A stretch of 30,250 nucleotides of DNA. Source: a virus. The stretch is from positions 1 to 30,250 of the IMG/VR virus record IMGVR_UViG_3300028392_000221. One strand, written 5' to 3'. Made by a program: the position numbers and the translations under genes. Of the stretch, positions 23,101 to 30,250 are shown in pieces; position 1 is the first letter of the stretch; each line of letters opens with the position of its first letter. The notes under the pieces were generated by a model that saw only the letters and a program-made list of their open reading frames with translations, did no database searches and was not told the origin of the DNA.

Positions 23101-23400
23101 ATGCCAAGGTTCCTCAACACCGAAGGCATGTCCACGCTGGCAATTGCCGTCTGTGACCGATGCAAGATGAAGCGCCCACTGGCGGTTATGAGCTCGGACC
23201 CAAACTTCCCCGGATTGCGCGTCTGCGATCAAGGCTGCAAAGACCAGTTTGACCCGTATCGCCTGCCAGCAAGGCAGACTGAGCGTATAAACTTGCGGTT
23301 CCCGCGCCCTGACGTGCCTTTGACGGACCTTACAACACCGTCGTACCCTTACGGCGGCTATGTGGATGGCTATGTGGCCGATCCGGGATTTGGAGATTAA
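23101..23400 (+). CDS. Zinc-ribbon-like phage protein
   Basis: A 99-aa protein with C18-x2-C21 and C42-x3-C46, which would bind a zinc ion, followed by a Pro-rich tail (RFPRPDVPLTDL, YPYGGYVDGY). Small zinc-ribbon proteins of this kind (CDRC...V-C-x-x-C...D...) are common beside head-completion genes of aquatic phages. The role is not known. GAGG precedes the ATG, three bases after the preceding stop. Confidence 0.75.
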   Translation: MPRFLNTEGMSTLAIAVCDRCKMKRPLAVMSSDPNFPGLRVCDQGCKDQFDPYRLPARQTERINLRFPRPDVPLTDLTTPSYPYGGYVDGYVADPGFGD

Positions 23401-23403
23401 AAG

Positions 23404-25314
23404 ATGGCACAGTCAACAAATTACACCCCCATATCTCTGTATTACAGCAGTACGGCTACCAATGTTCCGTCTTCTGGAAACCTTGTCAATGGGGAATTGG
23501 CACTGAACATTGCCGACATGAAGCTGTACGCCAAGAACAGTTCTGGCGTAGTGACTTTATTGGCGTCTAATACTGGCGCCACGGCCACCGTATCCAGCGT
23601 GGCGGTATCGGGCGGCACGACAGGTTTAACGACCTCTGGCGGCCCAATCACCACCTCAGGCACCATTACCTTTGCCGGGACGCTGATTGCGGCAAATGGA
23701 GGCACTGGGTTTGCTTCGTACACCACTGGTGATATGTTGTACGCCTCGGGCGCCACAACGATTAGCAAGCTGGCTTTGGGTACCACTAATTACGTTCTGA
23801 CGGCTGGAGCTTCTGGCCCTCAGTATGTAGCTCAAAGCACCTTGGCGGCAGGTTCTGCAACGACTGCAACCAACCTTGCAGGCGGTACGGCAAACCAAAT
23901 CCCATATCAGACCGGCGCCGGCGCAACGAGCTTTGTCACTGCACCTAGCACGGCAGGTTATGTTTTGGGATGGACTGGGTCCGCCTTCTCTTGGGTCAAT
24001 GCTCCTGCTGCAACATCTGCTACAACTTTAACTGGTGGCGGCGCATACACGGTTGTGTATCAATCTTCCGCAGGCACTACTGCGTATCTGACAAACGGAA
24101 CTACAGGTCAGGTTTTAACCGCAAATACTGGTGCAGCACCAACATGGACAACTGCCTCCAGCAATGCCTACACCCGAACCACATACACCGCTACCTCAGG
24201 TCAAACGAGTTTTGCTGTGACATATACCGCAGGGTATGTACAAGTGTATTTAAACGGCGTCATGCTGACAGCATCAGATTACACGGCTACCAATGGAACA
24301 ACCGTAGTCTTAACTGTTGGTGCAACATTGAATGACATTGTTGAGTTTATTGCTTTCAACACCACGGCAATAAGTAACACCACCGCAAACAATTTGCTGG
24401 CTGGCACGGCAGGTCAAGTTGTTTACCAAAGCGCACCCAATACCACGGCATTTACAGGGCCGGGAACAACTGGTCAGGCGTTGATCTCCAATGCATCTAG
24501 TGGGCCAACATTTGGCACATTAGGCATTGCTGGGGGCGGTACGGGCACAACCTCCACGCAATTTGCAAATTTAACCACCAACGTAACTGGAACACTCCCA
24601 ATCGCAAATGGCGGTACAAACAGCACAGCAACACCAACGGCTGGAGGTGTTGGATACGGGACAGGAACAGCCCACGCTTACACTGCGGTCGGCACAACTG
24701 GTCAGGCGTTGGTATCCGCAGGCGCAGGCGCTCCAGCTTTTGGGACTTTGGGCGTTGCTGGTGGCGGTACTGGCGCCGTTACATTGACTGGTGTCTTAAA
24801 GGGAAATGGTACAGGCGCACTCACTGCTGCTACGGCGGGGACAGATTATGTTGCACCCGGAACAGCAACGACCTTCACAGCCCTGCAAACCTTCTCTGGC
24901 TCAATCAGTGTGCTGGCAATGGCGATGGCTAATGCTGGCGAGGTTGCCACAGTGTCTGCCACGGCTGCGACCGGCACGATCAACTATGACGTGACCACCC
25001 AGAGCGTCCTGTACTACACGACAAGCGCATCAGCCAACTGGACGGTCAATATCCGGGCCAATGGCACAAATACGCTCAACTCCATAATGGCGGTAGGCCA
25101 GAGCGTTACTGTGGCGTTCTTGGTGACTCAAGGGGCTACGGCGTACTACAACAGTGCTTTGACGATTGATGGAACCTCGGTGACCCCTAAGTACCAAGGC
25201 GGTACTGCGTGGTCTGCTGGTAATGCCTCTGGCATCGACTCCTACGTCTACACCATCATCAAAACAGCCAGTGCTACTTTCACTGTCTTGGCTTCACAGA
25301 CCCAATTCAAGTAA
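23404..25314 (+). CDS. Tail-fibre-type protein with GGTG repeats
   Basis: A 636-aa Gly/Thr/Ala-rich protein. Its N-terminus (NYTPISLYYSSTATNVPSSG) is the attachment part common in these fibres. A repeated unit, GGGTG plus a T-G-Q-A-L or Q-I-P-Y-Q stretch, follows (about 95-480). One inserted module (about 256-320) has TYTATSGQTSFAVTYTAGYVQVYLNGV...DYTATNGTTVVL, a widespread phage fibre domain. The C-terminal domain (from about 512, TATGTINYDVTTQSVLYYTT ... TIIKTASATFTVLASQTQF) is also shared by many phages. It probably forms a trimeric, host-contacting or fibre-linking part. Two further fibre genes follow. Confidence 0.8.
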   Translation: MAQSTNYTPISLYYSSTATNVPSSGNLVNGELALNIADMKLYAKNSSGVVTLLASNTGATATVSSVAVSGGTTGLTTSGGPITTSGTITFAGTLIAANGGTGFASYTTGDMLYASGATTISKLALGTTNYVLTAGASGPQYVAQSTLAAGSATTATNLAGGTANQIPYQTGAGATSFVTAPSTAGYVLGWTGSAFSWVNAPAATSATTLTGGGAYTVVYQSSAGTTAYLTNGTTGQVLTANTGAAPTWTTASSNAYTRTTYTATSGQTSFAVTYTAGYVQVYLNGVMLTASDYTATNGTTVVLTVGATLNDIVEFIAFNTTAISNTTANNLLAGTAGQVVYQSAPNTTAFTGPGTTGQALISNASSGPTFGTLGIAGGGTGTTSTQFANLTTNVTGTLPIANGGTNSTATPTAGGVGYGTGTAHAYTAVGTTGQALVSAGAGAPAFGTLGVAGGGTGAVTLTGVLKGNGTGALTAATAGTDYVAPGTATTFTALQTFSGSISVLAMAMANAGEVATVSATAATGTINYDVTTQSVLYYTTSASANWTVNIRANGTNTLNSIMAVGQSVTVAFLVTQGATAYYNSALTIDGTSVTPKYQGGTAWSAGNASGIDSYVYTIIKTASATFTVLASQTQFK

Positions 25315-25323
25315 GGCTTAACC

Positions 25324-27282
25324 ATGCCATTAATTGAAACCAAAGGCGCTGGCTCTGCGCAGGGGTTTGGCGAGTTCACAAAAACAGGCCCAAAGGTTTA
25401 CATTGAAGATGTGTTTAGCACATACCTTTATACGGGTACGGGTGCTGCACAAACAATTACCAATGGCATTGACTTATCAACAAAGGGTGGATTAGTTTGG
25501 TGTAAAGATAGAGGAGCTACAACAAATCACATATTACAATACGACACATCAACTTTACTTAGAAGTAATTTAACTGATGCGGCAGTTAGTACAAGTGGTG
25601 TGTTTGTTAACGCATTTAATGCAAACGGATTTTCTGTATCTACTGGCTTAAATACTTCTGCTGCGCCTTACGTCTCATGGACATTCCGCAAGCAGCCAAA
25701 GTTTTTTGATGTTGTGACGTATACGGGAACAGGTTCTGCAACTACTATTGCGCACTCCCTTGGTGCCACACCGGGCTGCATTATTGTTAAACGTACTGAT
25801 ACCACAAGCAACTGGCAGGTTTATCATAGTGGATTGACTTCAGCCGCTTACAGCATTCAGTTAAATCTTACAAGTGCTCAAGCATCCGCAACAACAGTTT
25901 GGAACAGCACTGCACCAACCGCATCTGTTTTCAGTGTTGGCACTGATGCAACTGTAAATGCATCTGGTGGCACTTACGTCGCCTACCTATTCGCCTCCAA
26001 CGCTGGCGGGTTTGGCCTTACTGGTGCAGACAATGTAATTACTTGTGGGTCGTTTGCTACTGATAGTAGTGGTATTTATTCTGTAACGCTTGGGTATGAA
26101 CCTCAATGGGTAATGATTAAACGCTCTGACGGCACGGGGTCTTGGTTTATTCAAGACAATATGCGTGGTATGACAACTACCAATGGGCCAGCACTTTTAC
26201 CAAATACTTCTGGGGCAGAAGGCACCCCTAATGACAGAATTTGCCCAAATGCTACTGGCTTTTATAGTAATAATACTGGAGGAACAATTGATGGTTCTGC
26301 AACATACATCTACATAGCAATACGCCGTGGGCCAATGAAAACGCCTACGACAGGCACAAGTGTGTTTACTCCTGTCTCTAGAGCAGGCACATCCGCTAAC
26401 GCGCTTGTTACAGCAAATTTTCCAGTAGATTTATCTTTGATTGGTGAGTCTACCGGCGCTTCATATGACAAGTTTTTAACGACTGATAGATTAAGAGGCA
26501 CTTCCGCATCATTAGAAACTCGTGCAACTTTTGCGGAATTTGATGCAACTACTTCTTTTCAAACAAATGCGTTTGATAGTAATGTTGCTTTAAAAATTGG
26601 AACTGGTACTGGCACCAATTCAAGCACGACCAATTATGCAAATTGGTTGTTTGCTCGTGCCCCCAGCTTCTTTGATGAGGTTTGCTATACAGGTACAGGA
26701 ACTACTACCACGGTAAATCACAATTTGGGTGTTGTGCCTGAACTTATGATTATAAAAGACAGGGGTAATCACGCTAACCCATGGAAAATTGGATATTATT
26801 TATCAGCCAGTCAAGTTAAAGAAGGCTATTTAAATACTACAGCCGCATTTTTAACATACAACTGGACTAGTAGTACTTTTGCTAATGTTCCTACTTCAAC
26901 TGTATTTTCACTTGGCCCTTATGGTGAAGTTAATGATGTGGCATATAACTATGTTGCTTACCTATTTGCAACATGCGCTGGTGTTTCTAAAGTAGGTTCA
27001 TACACAGGAACAGGCGCATCCCAAGTAATTAACTGCGGTTTTACAGGCGGTGCAAGGTTTGTTTTAATCAAGCGCACCGACTTAACTGGTGATTGGTATG
27101 TCTACGACACAGCCCGTGGCATGGTCAGTGGTACAGACCCGTATTTGTTTATGAACAGCCTTACTGCTCAAGTGAATGCCGACTACGTCTTCACGTCCAG
27201 CACAGGCTTCACAATCCAAGCAGCAGCACCTGCGGGAATCAACGCAAACGGTGGCACTTACATTTTCCTCGCAATAGCATAA
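25324..27282 (+). CDS. Tail-fibre protein with DUF7483-type repeats
   Basis: A 652-aa protein opening MPLIETKGAGSAQGFGEF, typical of aquatic phage fibres. It contains repeats built from Y-T/S-GTG...H-S/N-LG..P..I-I-VKRTD...W..YH, followed by an AYLFA motif (230ish and 555ish), as in DUF7483 proteins. The unit occurs at least four times (about 35, 137, 455 and 560), pairing into two larger halves. It is probably the main variable receptor-binding fibre. Its codons are clearly richer in A/T than those of the packaging genes. The next gene is a tail-assembly chaperone. Confidence 0.8.
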   Translation: MPLIETKGAGSAQGFGEFTKTGPKVYIEDVFSTYLYTGTGAAQTITNGIDLSTKGGLVWCKDRGATTNHILQYDTSTLLRSNLTDAAVSTSGVFVNAFNANGFSVSTGLNTSAAPYVSWTFRKQPKFFDVVTYTGTGSATTIAHSLGATPGCIIVKRTDTTSNWQVYHSGLTSAAYSIQLNLTSAQASATTVWNSTAPTASVFSVGTDATVNASGGTYVAYLFASNAGGFGLTGADNVITCGSFATDSSGIYSVTLGYEPQWVMIKRSDGTGSWFIQDNMRGMTTTNGPALLPNTSGAEGTPNDRICPNATGFYSNNTGGTIDGSATYIYIAIRRGPMKTPTTGTSVFTPVSRAGTSANALVTANFPVDLSLIGESTGASYDKFLTTDRLRGTSASLETRATFAEFDATTSFQTNAFDSNVALKIGTGTGTNSSTTNYANWLFARAPSFFDEVCYTGTGTTTTVNHNLGVVPELMIIKDRGNHANPWKIGYYLSASQVKEGYLNTTAAFLTYNWTSSTFANVPTSTVFSLGPYGEVNDVAYNYVAYLFATCAGVSKVGSYTGTGASQVINCGFTGGARFVLIKRTDLTGDWYVYDTARGMVSGTDPYLFMNSLTAQVNADYVFTSSTGFTIQAAAPAGINANGGTYIFLAIA

Positions 27283-27291
27283 GGACACATC

Positions 27292-27774
27292 ATGGAAATC
27301 CGAATTAGAGAAACCGGCGCAGTGATGTATGAGAGCGAGTTCCGTTCCTACCTGCAAGCCAACAACGGCCCGTCTTACGACATGCTGACCCTAGAGGTGG
27401 CCGAGGCTTTGGGCGTGGACGTGGTGCTGGAAGGCCCGCAAGTTACAGGCAACCGCTATCAATACTCTGTACGCAATGGGGTAGAGCAGATCAATGGTGT
27501 CTGGTACACCAAATACACCCTTGGCCCAGTATTTATTGATGGTGAAACCACTGCTGCTGAGCAAGAGGCTGCATACCATGCCTACAAAGATGCAGAGCAG
27601 GCCAAGGCTGTGCGTGGACAACGAACTGTAAAATTGGCAGAATCGGATTGGACGCAATTGACTGATGCGCCAGTCAACAGTGCTTTGTGGGCTACCTACC
27701 GCCAAGCACTGCGCAATGTACCTGCCCAGTCTGGTTTCCCTTGGGAAGTCACTTGGCCTACGCAACCGGAGTAA
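27292..27774 (+). CDS. Tail-fibre assembly chaperone-like protein
   Basis: A 160-aa protein. The N-terminal half (MEIRIRETGAVMYESEF) is a conserved part common in aquatic phages. The C-terminal half has the signature LAESDWTQLTDAPVNSALW ... YRQALRNVPAQSGFPWEVTWP (about 115-157), which matches the phage tail assembly chaperone family (Pfam Phage_tail_APC). It likely helps fold or attach the fibre encoded just upstream. AAGGA precedes the ATG. Confidence 0.85.
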   Translation: MEIRIRETGAVMYESEFRSYLQANNGPSYDMLTLEVAEALGVDVVLEGPQVTGNRYQYSVRNGVEQINGVWYTKYTLGPVFIDGETTAAEQEAAYHAYKDAEQAKAVRGQRTVKLAESDWTQLTDAPVNSALWATYRQALRNVPAQSGFPWEVTWPTQPE

Positions 27775-27777
27775 CAC

Positions 27778-29412
27778 ATGAGCATCCCACGCAACCTATC
27801 TATTCTTGCCGACAACGTCAACTCGTCTGGCGTACTGGGCGTGTCAGGTGGTGGCACTGGATTAGCCACAACCCCCGCCAATGGCGCCTTGGATATCGGT
27901 AACGGCACTGGGTTCACCCGCACTACATTGACAGGTGGTACAGGCATCTCCGTGACTAATGGGTCTGGCTCTATTACGATTGCCTCAAGTAGTGGCAGTA
28001 CTCCTATTGCTACAGACATTGCATTTACTGATTACACATTGACGTTGCCATCAGCAATATCTGCGTCTGTTACACAATTTCCAAATATGACTCCGATTGC
28101 ACTTGATGCAACTAAAGAATTAATGCTGATTTATGGCGCAAGTTCTTTGCAAGCGGTTGTATGGGATAGCAGTAGTAGCACATTTGGAACTACAGTTCTT
28201 GTAAGAAGTGGCACGTTTACTAACATGGTTAGTGTTGCTGCCGTTTTGCTTTCCTCAACTTCAGTTTTAGTTTCATCATTACCACAAGGAACTGCCCTTG
28301 AAACAGTTGTTTTATCTATTAGCGGAAGCAGCATTACTGTAAATACAGCGGTTGCCACCACGTTAGGTGCAACTAGCAATTTAATTCTAGCAAACACAAG
28401 ATTTGTTACTTGCGGTACATCTTACATATTAAATTATTATGATTTTACAACAAGCCAGCCAAGATTTAGGGCAATTACTGTAAGTGGTACAACACCAACA
28501 TTGGGTTCTGAACTTGTTTATGCTGGTGGAACTGCTTATCACACTACATACGCTCTTTCTAGTTCTGTATTTTTGTCTTTGAGTGTTAGCAACACATTTG
28601 TTTATGCGTATCCTGTTTCTGTTAGCGGAACTACGCTTACGGGTGGAACTGCTGCTTCAACTGCTGCCACTAGTAATACTGCCCTTGTTTCTGGATTGCT
28701 TAGTACAAATAATGTAGCAATTTCTTATTTTTCAACATCGACAACCAATTGTAGTTGTGCTGTTGTTTCAGTAGCGGCAAATGTTGCATCTATTTCTGTT
28801 GCAGCAACAACTTTAACAGCAAATAGTGCTGCACCCGGTTTGGGAATGCAAATATTTAGTAATCAAGCATTTATTCTTGCAGGGCGTGGTGCAACTTCTC
28901 AACTTAGTGTTCTTACTGATACAGCGGGAGTTGCTACTGTTGGTACTCCAGTAACTCCAGTAAGTGTAAGTTTGGGAGGATATTTAAGTACTGGAAAAGT
29001 ACTTTTAACAAGTAGTTTGGGCGCTTATCAACAATATGGAATTTCTGCTGGTGCGCCGGTTTTAGAAAAAACCTTCCAAGGTGTTTATATAGCGGCTTCA
29101 GATATAGCTGGTCTTAGTACGTATTACACATCCCCCTTGTCTGGCCCACCAAATCAATTGAGTTTTAATACAACTACTACCAATTTGCGGCTTTCGTCTG
29201 GTAAATTTTGTCAAATTTCAACAGGTGGAAATGGTTTTACTTTAACTTTTGATGGAACGTCAATTGCAAAATGGCAACAAGCCGCTTGGACTGTTTCACA
29301 AAGTAGTGGCGCATATCCTGATGCACTTTCTACTGCTACTGGTTGGGGTATTGCACCTCCATTAAGCACAACTGCTACAAGTTTAGTTCTGAGAAAGATT
29401 GTCCTATCATGA
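27778..29412 (+). CDS. Second tail-fibre protein, probable repeat (propeller-like) body
   Basis: A 544-aa Ser/Thr-rich protein. The N-terminus has GVSGGGTGLATTPANGALDI-GNGTGF...TLTGGTGISVTNG (20-62), the attachment module also found in the 636-aa fibre. The body (about 80-460) is made of repeats of roughly 50 residues, each with a strand-turn pattern ending in VSGTT-x-T-x-G or SGSSITV, suggesting a beta-propeller or beta-solenoid receptor-binding domain. A short end domain follows (460-544). Codons are A/T-rich. The following ATG overlaps its stop as ATGA, coupling it to its chaperone-like gene. Confidence 0.8.
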   Translation: MSIPRNLSILADNVNSSGVLGVSGGGTGLATTPANGALDIGNGTGFTRTTLTGGTGISVTNGSGSITIASSSGSTPIATDIAFTDYTLTLPSAISASVTQFPNMTPIALDATKELMLIYGASSLQAVVWDSSSSTFGTTVLVRSGTFTNMVSVAAVLLSSTSVLVSSLPQGTALETVVLSISGSSITVNTAVATTLGATSNLILANTRFVTCGTSYILNYYDFTTSQPRFRAITVSGTTPTLGSELVYAGGTAYHTTYALSSSVFLSLSVSNTFVYAYPVSVSGTTLTGGTAASTAATSNTALVSGLLSTNNVAISYFSTSTTNCSCAVVSVAANVASISVAATTLTANSAAPGLGMQIFSNQAFILAGRGATSQLSVLTDTAGVATVGTPVTPVSVSLGGYLSTGKVLLTSSLGAYQQYGISAGAPVLEKTFQGVYIAASDIAGLSTYYTSPLSGPPNQLSFNTTTTNLRLSSGKFCQISTGGNGFTLTFDGTSIAKWQQAAWTVSQSSGAYPDALSTATGWGIAPPLSTTATSLVLRKIVLS

Positions 29413-29717
29413 AGAAAATTGTTACTGCAACGGGTAAGTTTGGCCCGTACAAATCTATTGAAGTGCTATCAGACCGTTACCATGTTGACGGCGCTGACTT
29501 GCCATTTACCGTTATTGGTCAAGGCGAGATTAGCGATGTTGTAGATGGTGACTTTCCTCCTCCTGAGCCATACCATGACCCAGAGGCATACAAGTACCAA
29601 CGTGCTGCGGCTTATCCTTCCTTCGCAGACCAGTTTGACTTGCTTTACCACGGTGGTATGGATGCATGGAAAGCAGCCATCCAAGCCGTCAAAGACCAAT
29701 ATCCGAAACCGGAGTAA
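29409..29717 (+). CDS. Second fibre-associated chaperone-like protein
   Basis: A 102-aa protein starting MKKIVTATGKFGPYKSIEVL at 29409, where ATG overlaps the fibre stop. The middle (PPPEPYHDPEAYKYQRAAAYP) and the C-terminal pattern YPSFADQFDLLYHGG..AWKAAIQAVKDQYP are shared by small phage proteins encoded after fibres, with the AYP..DQ.D.L...G...W...I..VK..YP signature. It probably assists assembly of the fibre just upstream. GAGAAAG lies about ten bases before the start. Confidence 0.75.
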   Translation: MKKIVTATGKFGPYKSIEVLSDRYHVDGADLPFTVIGQGEISDVVDGDFPPPEPYHDPEAYKYQRAAAYPSFADQFDLLYHGGMDAWKAAIQAVKDQYPKPE

Positions 29718-29720
29718 TGC

Positions 29721-29930
29721 ATGAGCGGTGAGATCGACCCAGTGAAGTACGGCGTGCTCTGGCAGAAAGTCCAAGACCTTGATAAGAAGGTGGACAAGCT
29801 AGAGAGCGGAATGGAAGAGCTACTGGCCCTTGCCAATCAAAGCCGTGGTGGCCTGTGGGTTGGCATGGCGATAATTTCAGCGGTCTCCACTGTCATTGGC
29901 TACCTGACGCACTGGATGCACAAGGGGTAA
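29721..29930 (+). CDS. Holin-like coiled-coil and membrane protein
   Basis: A 69-aa protein. Residues 12-40 form a coiled coil (WQKVQDLDKKVDKLESGMEELL), followed by SRGGLWVGMAIISAVSTVIGYL, a single hydrophobic segment (about 43-63), and a short basic tail. This layout is shared by small proteins near lysis genes of many phages, often called holins. The GGAG ribosome site lies eight bases before the ATG. One membrane segment would be unusual for a classical holin, so a holin partner or antiholin remains possible. Confidence 0.65.
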   Translation: MSGEIDPVKYGVLWQKVQDLDKKVDKLESGMEELLALANQSRGGLWVGMAIISAVSTVIGYLTHWMHKG

Positions 29931-29933
29931 ATC

Positions 29934-30250
29934 TTGATCGACCCCATAACGGCCTTTGCTGCTGCCCAAGCGGCTGTTAAGGGGGTGCAGGCAGCAATCA
30001 AGCTGGGCAAGGACATCCACGCCATCACTGGCGAAGCAATGAAGTTTTTTGAGGCCAAGGATGTTGTCCAGCGGGCAGCGTCCAAGCCAAAGACGGGGTT
30101 TGCGGGATCGGACACGGCGCAGGCATTTGAGATCGTCATGCAGGCCAAGAAGTTGGATGACGCAGAGAAGGAACTGAACCAGTGGCTGGTGCTTAATGGT
30201 CATGCGGATGTCTGGCAGCAGCTACTCATCACCAGAAACGACTTGATCCG
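29934..30250 (+). CDS. Conserved phage protein, cut by the window end
   Basis: An open frame starting at TTG (29934) with AAGGGG six to ten bases before it continues to the window end, giving at least 105 residues. The translation runs M-IDPITAFAAAQAAVKGVQ, then KLGKDIHAITGEAMKFFEAKDV, then a C-terminal helical and Trp-containing part (ELNQWLVLNGHADVWQQLL). This family follows the holin-like gene in many aquatic phage genomes. Function unknown. No upstream ATG fits, so TTG is the likely start. Confidence 0.75.
   Translation, partial: MIDPITAFAAAQAAVKGVQAAIKLGKDIHAITGEAMKFFEAKDVVQRAASKPKTGFAGSDTAQAFEIVMQAKKLDDAEKELNQWLVLNGHADVWQQLLITRNDLI

Noticed and set aside
1-30250. tRNA genes, integrase, transposase or antibiotic-resistance genes
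   Set aside because: I looked for cloverleaf-type sequences and familiar motifs of these classes and saw none in the window.

Overview
The window is a stretch of a double-stranded DNA tailed phage genome (Caudoviricetes), most likely a podovirus-type phage of a Gram-negative, probably freshwater betaproteobacterial host. Evidence: a terminase pair, a very large (836 aa) portal, a scaffold-like protein, a Mu gpT-like major capsid protein, a P22 gp4-like head-completion protein and a run of tail-fibre genes, with no tape-measure, sheath or tail-tube gene. The host guess rests on the GC-rich early half, E. coli-consensus DnaA boxes and resemblance to proteins typical of freshwater phages; it is inference.

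Region 1 (1-1262, rightward): the end of an early or replication-type module. A short unknown gene is followed by a 240-bp non-coding segment (213-452) with two arrays of a 9-bp iteron, two perfect DnaA boxes and a 10-bp-stem hairpin, which resembles an iteron origin. Then come a cysteine-rich protein and an overlapping VRR-NUC nuclease, closed by a terminator that can work in both directions.

Region 2 (1262-4913, leftward): nine small genes in at least three transcription units, including a DUF932 protein and a previously unlisted 31-aa membrane peptide. Three leftward promoter-like sites share the element GTTRCCGGAAAC at a fixed distance from a TARMAT -10-like box. Several genes are separated by GC-rich hairpins and share a similar leader and ribosome-binding cassette.

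Region 3 (4914-5453, non-coding): a control region with a fourth copy of the element and seven DnaA boxes (five perfect) in 134 bp, next to A/T tracts. It is a strong candidate origin or DnaA-binding region.

Region 4 (5454-23400, rightward): packaging and head morphogenesis. Order: small terminase, large terminase, a 901-aa protein with a possible HhH-GPD glycosylase-like domain, portal, two tiny proteins, a GroES-like co-chaperonin, scaffold-like protein, a conserved unknown, decoration-type protein, major capsid protein, a beta-rich virion protein, a KGG-repeat basic protein, an 884-aa modular virion protein, a three-module basic protein, a head-completion protein with an inserted discoidin-like domain, and a zinc-ribbon protein. 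One leftward gene (9945-10148) interrupts this block.

Region 5 (23404-30250, rightward): three fibre or tail-appendage proteins, two of them each followed by a small chaperone-like gene, then a holin-like membrane protein and a conserved gene cut by the window end. The fibre genes are visibly richer in A/T than the packaging genes, as expected for exchanged host-range modules. No tRNA, rRNA, integrase, transposase or CRISPR array was seen.
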